DNA of 64,000 nucleotides, taken from positions 1,605,139 through 1,669,138 of the forward strand of contig KB722736.1 of the NCBI GenBank assembly GCA_000349905.1, read 5' to 3'. Below are positions 35,501 to 48,300 of the stretch, one piece after another. Position numbers and translations under genes: made by a program. The stretch comes from Volvariella volvacea V23 (taxonomy: Eukaryota > Basidiomycota > Agaricomycetes > Agaricales > Pluteaceae). The notes beneath the pieces are model-generated. The model was not told the origin of the DNA. It searched no databases and worked only from the letters and a program-made list of their open reading frames with translations. Each line of letters opens with the position of its first letter. Positions within the stretch are counted from its first letter, which is position 1.

Positions 35501-36450
35501 TATGGGCTTAAGATGTGGATATTCTGGGACATCGATGGAGCGTCGCTGAGTTCAAAGAGCGGTGGCTCTGTATAGTACATTCTACTCACAGTTGCTGTAA
35601 TTTCTTGGTCAAGTGCCTGTTTTTTTTTTCGCGTGAGGTCCCATGGAGTTGAAACACCTTGAGCAGCTGACGCTGGAAGGTGCTCCAACGCACATGGCAA
35701 CTACTGTGATCACCACGTCAATCGCACACGCCTAGTCATTATCGATTGTCGCAACCCGACTGGAAAGATTCATTCATACACATACGCCCATAAGTGTACC
35801 TTGTAATGGAGCTCTGATGACGGGGAAGCAACGATCCAAGCGGTGCCGTATACGTAATGGCAGCAGCGGGGAAGCCACTTCATATCGCTGAGATCAGTTT
35901 GGCTGACTCTTCACGCAGATTCCTGCTTTTGCCCCCGCTGGCAATCGTGAAAAGATTTTACAGAATCAGATGGACAGGTCCATACATGTATGTACCTACT
36001 CTCCTGAGATCATCACCGCCACATGTCACCGCATCAATGGCTCCCTTGCCTTACTGGGGGTACCTACAGATTTGCAACTTGAATGGCCTAATGCTTCAGC
36101 TTCAAAGCATACACCGTACTGGAACATTAACTTTACTAGAGGGAGTAACAGACAGCCGTATGACAGGAGGAATGGCTAGTAACCATCAAGCGACGTGTCA
36201 ACGTCCGCGAGACCGAAGACTCATCTCGCCACCTACCTAAAATATCCTACCATCTCAAGAAACTTGCATGCCTCGATAGATGGGGTAAGGCGCCTAACTT
36301 ACGCGAGATGGGGCCCACGCTATGACATGGACTGAACGTTAACGTTAACGGAAATATCGCTTACAACACCCGCGCGCCATGCTTGCAAAAGGCAAGTAGG
36401 CCAGATTGCGGGATCTGATAACCGGGAGTACGCGAAAGAGAAAAGTCTCC
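32512..36450. other. Long gene-poor stretch
   Basis: No confident gene over almost 4 kb. Frames at 33010-33633, 34635-34997, 35057-35311 and 35857-36240 are short and show no domain. Features seen: a very CpG-rich patch near 33835-33880, a run of T near 35620, and the direct repeat of GTTAAC near 36338. Part is the 3' flank of ARP6. Confidence 0.35.
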
Positions 36451-36479
36451 TCAGGACTGGGTAAGGTCATTTGGCTGGA

Positions 36480-36970
36480 GGGGCACAATGGGAAGGGGTA
36501 TCAACTGGCCTTGCGTTTTGACCCGGTGTTGATACGGTCCTGTATTGAATGGCTGTTCGATGGAGGCTGACATGTTCAAGGTTAATAATGTCGCGGCTTG
36601 TCGGGTCCGGTCGTCGAACCTGTTCCCAGACTTGGTTGTTTCGCAATTCAAGGAACCTTTTACGCTCGACGTCATCAATGAGTGCACAGCTCGCGAAGAA
36701 GATGAAGGACATACGGGTCTGGCCGCGATATCCACAGTAAATAGATCCGTGGGCGATCTACGGAGAATTCCCTGAGAGCAGAATCAACTGAAAAAAATGA
36801 TGTTTGGACTGGAAGGAGATATCCACAAGTAGAGTTTTTGCGACCGTGCTGGAAAAAACTCCCAGAGAGCGAATGTTATGCCGAGCACAATTGGATGATT
36901 AGGTTCAAGCAGTTGCTGTGTCAAGCCAGGGTGCATGGACAAAAAAAAACTTTTGTCAAGCATGTTGCGC
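36480..36970 (-). pseudogene. Possible decayed fragment of a phosphatidylserine synthase paralogue
   Basis: A minus-strand frame at 36784-36972 reads LLEPNHPIVLGITFALWEFF followed by PARSQKLYLWI. This aligns without gaps to LWLEPDHPIIILRLAFVFLC and PAVRELYQYI of the intact phosphatidylserine synthase 13 kb upstream, and the DNA also matches in patches (GGATGAT..GGTTC.AGC). Downstream (36467-36740) a frame with SFIFFASCALIDDVERKRFL could be a further piece but does not match clearly. Stops interrupt the surrounding sequence and I could not find the catalytic exons, so I call this a relic. Chance similarity of hydrophobic sequence is possible. Confidence 0.35.
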
Positions 36971-39206
36971 ATTGTTCCTATTAACTTTCCATGCGCAATT
37001 GCTGTGTTGCTGAAACGAATAGCTTAACTTGGATCAGTGAAGCAGCAGCAGAGGCTGAAGCCATTCATGATAATACTCACCTCAACATTTCAAACAGCAG
37101 CGGACAAGTCGCTCCGGGCGTATACTGCGCTGATACAACTCGATCAGAACGACACGTCCTTGATGACACGCATGCGCGTTCCACCGTGCCTCAAGATACC
37201 AGGGATGGTGTATTGATGACGAAATTGGTGCCAGCCTGTCCCACATCGGAGGAGCAAGGATTACCGCCCACCCATCGTGGAGCACTGGGGTGTGGGTCAG
37301 GGGAAACATGTCAACTTGAATGGGTAATAATTCGACGTCAGGGGGGACTTTGTGGGAAGGAGAAGAGAGGACTATAAAGTTCAAAGAATTATCTGGAAGT
37401 ATCAGTTTATCACCTGCTATTCTAGGTTGGGATACTCACAACAGTCACAGCCATAGAGAAAAAGAAATAGCGAGATTGCTTTTCATGGGATGACAGTCAT
37501 CGCGAAGTTATTCCAGCGATTGATCAGGTTATCCAGATTCCAAGCCTGAGCCAGGCGTTGGGGTTGACGTTGGGATCCAAGATCCTCCTTTGGTTATCCC
37601 AGGATTACCCACGCAGCGTCGACCCTCAATTATCCGCCGAGTATTCGGGATCGAGGTTCTTGCCCTCCACCAGAAGCCCCTTTGTATCGCCCAATTGGTG
37701 CTCGAAACCTTCGTACGAGAAGTGCATGCACGCATGCATGGGAGATAGCATCCATAAACCTGACCAATTCAAGAAAGCGAAAAGGAAATGTGCTTGTGTG
37801 CAGGTGAGGACTTAGGGAGTCCCACTGGCTGAACTTTGCTCACTACCCACATAGGGGAGGAGGGGGGGCAGCGACCTTGGAAATTCGAATTGGAACTCGT
37901 TTCTGTGTATCAAACCGATGAATAATAGGAGGTCAATACAATTGTTCATAACCAACAGATTACTTGGTAAGCCAATTTGAGCCTACTCCACGTACCAAGA
38001 CGACTCGGGACCTGCATGCTGCAACGATGCCACCACGCCAGCGATCGTACGCTCCCGCCGCGCCACCGCTACGGTCGAGCCGAATCCAAGTCTCCCATCC
38101 ACCCACCCATCTAATCCACCCAGCCGTCCGTCCGTTCGTTCGCCCATCCATACTCCATCCGTCATGCTCATCATAAACGCGCCGCGGGGGCCCATCAGCA
38201 TCAGACAGAATCCGCAAGCTCCGACTCGGAATCACGATCATAATGAGCTCGACTCGGAAGGATTTCACAAAGGTAGAAAGATGGCAAAGCCCTCAGCTCA
38301 AAGTCCATCGCCAGTGGGGCCCACTGGCATATATATATATGCATATCTATCAATGAGAACACGATACAGACAATCCCAAAAAACCTGAGCACATACCAGT
38401 CCATCATCATCATCATTCCCCCAGGAAAAAATTTTCCTTGACCTCCTCTTCTCCCTTGCTGATACCGTCATTCCATCAGCTTGTATCGTCATTTTCCCAT
38501 GCATTCACAGCTTGACAGCGTCATTACCGTCATGTATCGCGCTATCTCGTGACAATCCTCGAGAGATATCACCCTTTCGTCATCGACTCATGGCATCCTC
38601 CTGGCCAATCGGCTGACGTCAATGCGTTCTAGCACAACGGGCCAGTGCAGCACTAGTGCTGGTAAACATCTGCCACCACGAAAAAGCCAAACCTTCAAAC
38701 CTAGTTTTGAATGATTCAACGAGTTAGTCCAAGAGCCAGCCAATCAATGGAGGAATATCATCATAAACACTCTCATGAAAGCTTAATTATTAACTGCCTG
38801 CAACAGCTCGAGACTCCTCGCATTCACTAACCAACGTCCAGACCGGAGAATGCCTATATACAACTCGTCATCAACACAAGTCCATGAGGTCATCATCGCC
38901 ATCATCCATAGCCTGCCAACGCATGCATCCGCATATCCACACATCCTACTGCAGCTGTACTGTACGAGTCGTAATAACACAAAAATGTGGTGGGGGGTAG
39001 GGGAGAGACACAAGTAATAGATGAATCGTATAATTCGACATGTGAACAACACAAGGGCAAAAAAGAACACGAAAAAAGGGAGAGAGAACACAGGGTGAAT
39101 ACAAAACAATACCTCTACAATGACATAACCATCCGGACAACCCGCGAAGTATGTCAAATACATGCAGTATCAGGCCTGCAACTGAGTAAGGGAAAGAAAA
39201 CGCCAT
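36971..39206. other. Gene-poor stretch with simple-sequence tracts
   Basis: A minus-strand frame at 37082-37384 (PPMWDRLAPISSSIHHPWYL) reads somewhat like protein but is not recognised. Beyond 37.4 kb I see only short shadow frames and low-complexity sequence. The right end is the 3' flank of the importin gene. Confidence 0.3.
38090..38165. repeat. Imperfect CCAT/CCGT-type tetranucleotide tract
   Basis: A pyrimidine-rich stretch made of degenerate CCCA, CCAT, CCGT and CGTT words. It is a simple-sequence region without coding meaning. Confidence 0.5.
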
Positions 39207-42200
39207 CTACGCGGTAACAGCGGTGTGCTCTTGAGTATCAGCTAACCGCATAATCTCCATCAACAACGTTTGCTGCTCGACGTTCAGCGCAGTAGTTGAA
39301 GCCTGGTAGAGGCTCCCATTCTTCGATTGAAGTGCTACAAGGACAAGCGGACGTAAGTGTGGTGTTGTCACGGAATGCACGCTAATAACGCACCAGTCAG
39401 GGCTTGCTTGAATGACACATAAGGATTGACAACATCCAAGGCGCTAATGTATCCAAGCTCTTCACCAATCTCTTCGTCGCTCTCCTCCTCATCTTCATCG
39501 CCATCTATAGATCCGGTGCTGGCACCGCCATTTTGAGATTTCAGTCGGAGTCGTTCACCCTCCTTAGCAAGGAGCTCGAGGTACGCAGAATCCTCGTCCC
39601 ACACATCCTCTGTATGAAATCAAAACTTGAGAACCCAACAGCCATGAGTGTGGTATAATGAACACGCACCATCATCACCTTGCAAATTAAGCAACGCTTC
39701 ATCGTCGTCTTCATCAGACTCTTCAGCAAGCGCTTCCTCCAATCGCTTACGAGCTACAAAACATCCCATCGTCAACAACCCACCAATCACTGCAATGAAA
39801 ATCCCCAATACATACCATCAATAGCCGCCGGCAAATCCTTGAACACCCGAATAACACCCCCCACAATACCCGCCCATCCAGCCTGCAATCCAGGCGGCAC
39901 CAAACTAGCGTCCATATCCAACAACGCGCACAAAGCTAAAATGCTTAATTTCTTATCGTGCACTCTCGGCAACTTTGAGTCTGCATGGTTAATAGCCGCA
40001 AACCACTGGTCAAAGAAGGCTCGGCTCTGTCCTTGGCCTATTTGCTCCATAATCTGCAAGGATGCAGAAGGGTTATACAGAATGGCGTTGATGAGAACTT
40101 CGAGGTTCGCCAAACGGAGCGCGGCAGTTTCGGTCTTGTTTAAGAGGCCGAGGGCGGTCGAGGTTATAATTGGTAGTGCCTATTGGCGGAGATCACGAAA
40201 CAATAAGCCACGGGTGAACATTTCGCGCGAGAAGAAGACGGAAATGATGGAGAGCGGAGCGTAACGTACCTCGTCAATGTGGCCTCTCAGGTTAAGCAGA
40301 ATAGATTCCGCCAGTTTGCACCCGTTAACGCGGTCATTCTCTCCGAGCTGTGGGTTGTTAATTGACGTCGTATAAATGTCCACCAGCATTTCCTTGTAAT
40401 CATTTCGCGTCTTGATGACATCACTTCCAAACGAAACAAAGTTGTCCAACGACGGTAGCATTTCTGTTGGTCGTGCGACCGAGGTGCGTATACCACACAA
40501 CCACGCAAGACACAAGAAAACAGAACCGCATCGTCAATAACCGATATAAAAACGCATAGAGAACGTCCACAAACCATCAAGGAAGTCAACGGCTTCACTC
40601 TTGAACAATTTATACGTAGCCTCAAAGATGGGCCACATGTTTGGGGAAATAGACCGGAGCTTGAACGTGAGGTTGTCGACTAGATCATACATGTTATCGA
40701 ACAGATCTAAAGAAGAGGAAAACCACGTTAGCATCCCCCCGTCTCGATTGATCTAATTCAAATTAAAAACGCCAAAACGCAAAACCAATAATAAGAACAA
40801 AGTTGGCCGGATAATGGGGTCCAACGAGACCGCATTATGCATGGCAGTGGCAGTGGCAAGAAGGGGAAAACAAGGGGGGGAACGTGGGGTTTAATTGGAC
40901 CCAGCAGTAATCGATTTAGGCAGGCAACATTCATCAGCCCATCGACCCCCACACCCCAACCCAACCAACACACGGGCCCCAACCCAAAAGATTCCATCCC
41001 AACGCAAAGGCTCATTCAATCTCGCTTAGCGAGATCCAGAAAGGTAAAAAAAGAAGAAACCAAAAAAACCCTCGACACCGCTGACGTACGTACCCAATAA
41101 TTTGTGTTCAAACGTGTACATGATGATAGGAATGATGACTTCCTGAACTTGAGCCAAGATCTCGGGGGCGTTTTCAATCGACGAGACGATCTGTGGTAAC
41201 GTATGCGCCATGCCATTGGCAAGGGAGGGGGGTCGAAGGAACGGATATTAAAGGTACCGTTCCGGCGGGGTAAAGAACGACACGAAGTTTGACCGTCCGT
41301 AGGCAAGGTTAATGCAGATGCAGATCCCGGTTCGAGGTCGAAAAGGGATTGCCCAGGGTGCAGATTTCGAGAAGGTGATTTGAGTTTTAAGACGTATGTG
41401 ATATGTCATCCAGGTTTTGGAATGCATGCATGATCAAAGTCAGGATTTGTGACGTATGCAGCAAGCACGATTCAGGATTCAAGACGCGTGCAGGGAGCAG
41501 AATCAGGAATTAGAGCAGACAAAAGTCAGCATTCCTGTGCTTTGTCGATACAAACGAAACCGTACTGACCGTTCCAATAGTCTTAGCCACACCCATAGCA
41601 GCGAATGTCTTGTCGTCATCCGGTATATCAGACAGGTTGTCCAGATCCAAGCTAGGGGTTGTGGAGCCTTCTTCGTGAGAGGTGCTCTCCTTCGCGAGTC
41701 GCAGATAGGAGTCGCACTGGAAGAGTCACAAGAAATTAAATCCTTGGGTGTGCCAACGCGCTATGGAACTTACCAAGCGGGCAGTAAGTTGAGCAGCGAC
41801 AGGCAACAATTCAGCCTGGAACGAGTCAACCATGACTTCCATGCAACGATTCAAAATGTCCAAATCAGTCTCGTCAGACATCTTGAGCAAGTCTGTAGAA
41901 AGCACGCGACGAGTTAACCTGAACAAATGCATAAAAACGCGTCATACATACCTTGGATGACCTTCCCAACCTGAGGTCCAACAGCAGCCTTGACTTGTTC
42001 AGAGCTAAGAACCAACTCTGTCAGAGCCAAAGCAGCTTGGACTTTGACAGGGAGCTGTGGGTCATCAAACGACGACATTATGGCTCTATAATGGAAGTTG
42101 AGGTTCTAATGTTGATTCCAATATTCCAATTATAAACACCGAGGGATATACCCGTTGATTAGTATAAGCGCGACGTGTGTCAATAAAAGACACGTACCTC

Positions 42201-44337
42201 ATCGGTAGAGAATTGGAGCCCGTTTTTGATCATCGTTCCAACGACTTCAAGTGACTATATGCGTAAATCCACCACAAAATTCCCAAAAACAAAGCGGGGA
42301 ATAAGAAAAGTCAGATAGTTCATCAACTCACTGATACCACGAAACGCGAAACAAAACAGCACTCACGATAGCTCTCAAATACCCCTCTGGGGCAGATAAA
42401 GCAGGGGTAACATTCTGCAAAATGAAACCTTCCATGCTATTTTGCACATCCGGGTGGCGCATTATCCAAGGTCCCAATGCGGCTGTCATATTCAAAGCAC
42501 CGAAACGTTGTTCGGGGGTTGGGTTCCTGTATATGCGCGCTTTCTATCAACAAGAGAGGGAGAGGAAGTGAAGGAAAAACGCACGCGTTGAGGACGGAAT
42601 TAATGAATCCCAAGATGGACATAAAAGTGGTCTTTGTACGGTTTCCGGCCAAGGCAAAGAGGAAAGATGTAGCCGCTGCAACTGGGCTGGAGTAGTTCTC
42701 ATATTCATCTAATAAAGGAATCAAATTCGTGAGTCACGGGTAATGCAAAATGATGGGTAGAAGAACAAAATATTGAAATACAGTTCAAGAGTCAACTCAC
42801 CAACTGTGAGACGAATGTAATCAACGGGGTCTTCCTCCCAAAGCAATTTTCTTGACGGCGTAAACGTCAAATGAGGGAACACGAATGATGAAACTAAGGT
42901 CTCAAAGTGGGGTTTGAGTAGAGCCCATGTAGATTTTGGTTTCACGCTGTAATTTGTAGCGCATATAATCACGGGAAATCACCACAGTGGCATAGAAATT
43001 AAATCATAGAAATTAAATCGAAGAATATGCTATTAACACACAGAAAACAATCGATGAAAACGAAGCTTACCATTCAATGAAGAACGAGAAAATCTGGTAT
43101 TGACACTTCTGAGAAAGCCAGGCCTGGCCAGAAACGAACAAATCGACTTGACGAAGATAAGTAGAAAGGATCTCTGGCGCAAAGACAGTAACGAAATGTT
43201 GAGCAAAGTGACCATAACGCTTCTTGGTAGTGCTCGGGAGTTGAGAAGGGTTGCCGAATCTATGATATCATTTCCGAGTCGGCAAAGACACGAGAAGTGA
43301 CAAGAAAATGAACGCACCTGTGGAACAAACGACCAAGGGTACCGTACGCCCATTTCTTTGCTTTCCACCACTCGCTGACCTCTCTCTCCTCCTCATTCTC
43401 GGGAACGGCTTCTTTAGGCAATTGCAAATTAACCATGGCGAATAAAAGTCTGCCCCAGGGCACCAAACTCTCAGGACTTTGTTGGTGAGCGCTGAGCTCA
43501 GTGATAAGCGTGTTCTTGTACGTTTTGAGAATGAGATGCAACATTGTCGGTATTTCTTGAGCCGGACCTGGAGGAGTGTTGAGCATTTGAAGAGCAATGT
43601 TGACCAAGGTTGGGAATAGCTCAGAGATGACGTGATTGAGGTTATCGTGATTTTGCAGATACCTTTGTACGATATCAAGATACTGGATCACAGATAATCG
43701 ACAAAACTCACCTAAAAGCCCTTACACACTCAAGCGCAGCAATGCATCCAGCATGAACCTCTCGAATGTTGGTGCTTAGTAGCAAACCCTTGACCGACTG
43801 CAGAATGCCAGGCCATTTTGATGGGAAATCAACGGCGATGATATTCTTAAGTGTGCTGGCAAGTTGCACAGAAATACTACGTGATGGTGCAGCAGCGAGG
43901 AGAGGAAGAATGCTGGATTTTAAGGCATCGCGATCAGATTGGGCGATGATGACTAGATCAGGACGTCTTTTGGTGGTGGGTTCCAAACTATAGTGCTTGT
44001 AAACGCGATTTTTGAGCCAGACTGAACATGCTTGTCGTGTGGCGCTGTTGGGCGAGTTTGATAGGGAATGAGGGGATGTGGAAGAAGAGAAAAAGACGCG
44101 AGGAACACGTACAGATCGACGCTATCGGAGGCGATAATTTGGAGAAGGGCGGTTATCATGCCCTCTTCATTGCCAACCTATGAAAGAACAAGACACGATG
44201 ATAAAATTTGAGCCCCAGAGCCTGGATGGATTGGATGGGATACAGACTCTTCGGATCTCGAGTTCAGCGGCCTTGCGAACATTTGGGTTAGAATTTAGAG
44301 TAGTTGTGAAGAGGTTGGAGAGCGTCTGCAAGTCCAT
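39207..44337 (-). CDS. Importin-7/8-type karyopherin (Nmd5/Sxm1 family)
   Basis: The start exon reads MDLQTLSNLFTTTLNSNPNV followed by RKAAELEI, the importin-beta N-terminal domain, then ACSVWLKNRVYKHYS. HEAT-repeat exons follow in family order: STLKNIIAVDFPSKWPGIL, EWWKAKKWAYGTLGRLFHRF, NRTKTTFMSILGFINSVLNA, FGALNMTAALGPWIMRHPDV and VGTMIKNGLQFSTDEAIMSS. Then VQEVIIPIIMYTFEHKLLDL, SPNMWPIFEATYKLFKSEAV, DNFVSFGSDVIKTRNDYKEM and FFDQWFAAINHADSKLPRVH. The C-terminal part is acidic (EALAEESDEDDDEALLNLQG and DGDEDEEESDEEIGEELGY), ending EHTAVTA at 39207. These proteins carry ribosomal proteins, histone and transcription-factor cargoes into the nucleus with RanGTP. More than a dozen short introns are spread through the gene. 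No break seen. Confidence 0.92.
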
Positions 44338-45349
44338 GTCTGTGGCGTTGTCGACGACGACGAAGGTGGAAGAATCTGAGATGAATGACGAGAAGAAAGA
44401 GTAGGAAATTTACTGGCGAAGAGGGTATATATTGCAGAGGATGAAAGGACAAAGAGGAAGAGATTGAATTCACGCCGCAATGGATCACTTTCCAAAAATT
44501 TTGCAGCACGTGAGTCGCGCGTTGGTGCGGCTGTCGAGCAATTCAATTTGATCCACAAATCCACGCGCATATATTCACCGTCCTCGGCTGCGGGACAGTG
44601 CTGGAGTCATTCTTGTGCTCGTTGCGGGACAGAGTCAGTCCACCGGCCATCAAATATGACGCGCCAGGGATTGGCCTTGATTCACTGATAAGATATAGAA
44701 AGACGCAGTCCATATCTATGATCCTCATCGCATATGGACAGCGTTAATCACCCAAGACACCCTCAACTGCCGACTGCGGTCAGCACGGTTACGCTGTTGG
44801 CGCAGGCGTCTATGCGTAGCTGTCTGCGTTTCTCGAGCACAGACACAACGGGCGTAGGTGGGAAAGAACGTGCCGGAGTCAGAGCTAAATTAACACAGAA
44901 GACGCGGGTCAGGATCGGTGATCTAAACATCCGGACTGGCCAGGGAAGGCAATCCGCCAACAAATTGAGAGTCTTTGGGCAGCCAGCAGCAAAGCCTGTT
45001 GGGCATCGCTGGCTGCGACGACGAGCACTGGGCCTAAGTGTATGCGCTTTGTCAGGTTGTTCTCGAACTTGCGAGACCGACTTGCTGACTGTAGAGGAAC
45101 AAACAACCACACACATGCCCTTCTGGACATCCGGGACTGACCATTCCTTGTCGTCCACCTTCATCTCGCCATTCCAGGGCACACGCGCTCGCATCCTTCT
45201 AGTTCAAAATGTAAGCCGAGAATACCGTGGACTCCACGAACTGACCCTGACTGGCCCGCCTTTGATAGTATCAGCACCTAGTCGCATCCATTATCATTAC
45301 AGCAACCATTCATTCATCATAATCCTTAGTTTTCGACACTGCATTCATA
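44338..45349. other. Bidirectional intergenic region
   Basis: About 1 kb between the divergent importin and RING-protein genes. A plus-strand frame across 44734-45492 is open mostly by chance and overlaps the real start at 45350 out of frame. I treat this stretch as the promoters of both genes. Confidence 0.45.
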
Positions 45350-48300
45350 ATGCCCCCGGTGGACTCCAACAACAACGCTTTCCCTGCCCCTTTGGACGAC
45401 GATGTAGAAATGACCTCCCCAGTTCACACCACCAACAGGCACGCACACGACGGTTCTCGTATCAACGACGACGACGAGATGCCTGCCCTTGAGCATGTTT
45501 CGGATTCGGACTCCTCATCCGACGATGAGGTCGAGGAGGTGGTAATGCAAACTATTGACGACGCTGAAGATAACTCTATGCGCAATCCTCAACCCGACCA
45601 AGACACAGAAATGCTGCCACCAGTTTCCGCATCCGCTCCCGTAGTGCCAGGTCTCGCACAGACTTTGCGTGACTTGCATCCTGTTGTGATTCCGCCCTCA
45701 CCCCGCAGTAGCTCTCGCAGGGCCAGGGTCGAAGGCGACGAAGATGAAGAACGGGATAGACGGCACCCTCACCATCGAGTCGGTCGCCCCGCAGATTTAT
45801 CTCTCAATGATGCTAACCTTACGCCGCCTTCTGCATCGGCTTCTACTTCTCTTTCTGTCAACAACCCCTCACCTAATCAGGTGTCACCCGCACCAGGCCC
45901 GCATACATCCACCTCCACACCTCTAGTCGCCCCTACTCCTGTGCAGCCCACAGCCCCTCCCGGCCGTGCTGCTGTCGGAGGCCAAGCACAACCCCAAGGC
46001 CAGCCACAACAATCACAAAGGCCGCATAGACCTACTATCACGCCGGTCGTTGATGGATTCGCCATCACCTTTGATTTCTCTACTGGCGTTCCGGTAGTGG
46101 TCTCTTCCCGTCGTACAGGTCCCACACCCACAACACCACAAGCAGACAACAATAGACCCTCACGTGGGCCTGATGAGGCAATCACGTCGAATAATAATAC
46201 CACACAACAGGCTCGGTCTGCAGATGGCTCTGCAGCGCTAGAAACGCCTAGTAGTCCACAGAATCAGGAAGCTACAGATAATAACAACAATAACGATACA
46301 GCTCCTCCTAGTCCGGATTCCCCCCCTGCCGGATTTTCATTGGCAGACATTTTGTCGCGGCTTGGAGTATTTGCCACACTTCTTAGTGGCCTAGAAAGAG
46401 AACAAGATGATCCTGAGAGAGCACAGCGGCTGGTTGATGGATTGGAAGAAGTACCGGTTGGATTGGTAAAGAGGATGGAGAGAGTTGCCGGAGGAACGGA
46501 CGATGGGACTGGTGGCGACACTATCTGTGCTATCTGTTGGGATAAATTAATTGACGATGAAGCCGAAATTGGGAGCGTTGAGGCGAAGTGGGCTTCTAAG
46601 AAGGAAGGGCAGGAGACTGAGCACCGGCATGAAGAGGGTGAAAATCACGCGGGAGGCGAGGTAGCGGCACAGTCGAATGATGATATTGTCTCATTCTCGA
46701 ATGACGAATCTTTGGATCGGTCAACGCCTGCAACGTCTTCGGATTCATCTGAGCAATTGTCACCGTTTGCGTCTGCGTCTGCATCTGCATCCACCTCGAC
46801 TTCAACTTCACTGTCATCAAGCGCGTCTGGATCACAACCAACCACTGAAGAGAAAAAATATCCCAAGATCGTCTCCTTGCCATGCGCACACGTATTCCAT
46901 GCAGCATGTCTTGTTCCATGGTTTACGAGACCTAAACAGACGACGTGTCCTACGTGTAGGTTCAATATTGATCCCGAGGGCCTGACGAGGAGGAGACGTA
47001 ATCTGGGCGATGCAAGAGGACAGGGTAACCCTCTGGGTGGTGCCGGTGGAGGGAATGGACCAGGAATTGGATTCGGGCTCGGTTTTGGACCTGGATTTGT
47101 TCGCTTTGGGGGACCTGGAGCTGCTGAGACGGGGGCCGGAGCTGGGACGGGAGAAGCTGGTCAGGGCGGGAATGCAAACACAGATACCGCTACGGCTAAT
47201 GCTGGTGCCGGTGCTGGACCTGCGTCTGGACTTGAAGGACAACAACAGACTGCACCAGGACAGGGACAGGGCGGAAGGAGAGTAATCTCTATGGGTCCGC
47301 TTGGAGAAGCGGAGATTATTGGAGTGGGTGGGTTTAGTATTGGTGGATTGGGCGACTTCCCAATATTTGGGTTTGGTCGGTTTGGTGGTAGGGACGATAA
47401 CAACGGGAACGCGGAGGACGTACAGGGAGCTGGTAATGGAGTTGGAGCTGGTAACGGACCTACGGGTGCTGTCCCTGCTGGTCCTGGTGCCGATACTGGT
47501 GCTACTGGTGGTGCAGGTGCTGCTGGGATTGCCGATAATGCAGGTGGTAGAATAAGAGCTAATGACTTCATCGGAGCGATTATTTCTGCTGCATTGCGGG
47601 GAATTGCGCCAAATGGGAACGGGAACAGGGATCGGGGGCAACCTCAACCCCAGCCTCAGCCTCATCCTAATCCACCACTTGATTTTATAGCACCTCAATT
47701 CCAGCCTGATGCTAATAGCGATAACGCAGGGGAGCAACAGCAGCAGCAACAAACACATCGTGAGATCTCTTTCGTGATAACTTATAGACCTATTGTGATA
47801 TTTCGCCCTATAGAAGGCCACATCCGACATGATGCTCAAGCCCGAACTCAGACACAAGCCACCCCTGCTCAAAATGGTCATAACAACGATAACCTGCCCG
47901 ATGTGCAACCCAATGTTGCAGCGCTACCTCAACCTCAACCTCGCGGAGGCGGACTACAACACATCTTGACTCTTGGGTTTGATGTTATCCTTGGACCTGG
48001 ACCTCCACCTGGACCTGGACACAGGGCAGGAATGGGGATGGATTTTGCAGCTGGCGATGGAATTCGGGATGCAGATGCAGATCTTGATGGGGAGGGAGAG
48101 GGAGGTGGAGAGGAAGGGGATCTGGAGATGTTACCACTGCCGGGCGGGTTTGATATTATCGAGGCCCTGTTTGAGAGAGGTCCTCCTCCTCCGGGCGTTA
48201 ACCTCAGTGCTGGTGCCAGACAACCGCAGACACAACCACAGCCTGCACAACCCCAGCCTCGACTACAGGCTCAGGCCCAACCTCAAGCACCACTTCAATC

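Noticed and set aside
36330..36360. A short GTTAAC direct repeat considered as a possible insertion-site duplication.
   Set aside because: Only a few bases long with no element attached; easily due to chance.
46832..47908. A 358-residue minus-strand frame opposite the RING protein gene, and others at 48566-49129 and 49178-49710.
   Set aside because: They lie antisense to a repeat-rich coding sequence and consist of Ser/Arg/Thr-rich mirror translations without domains.
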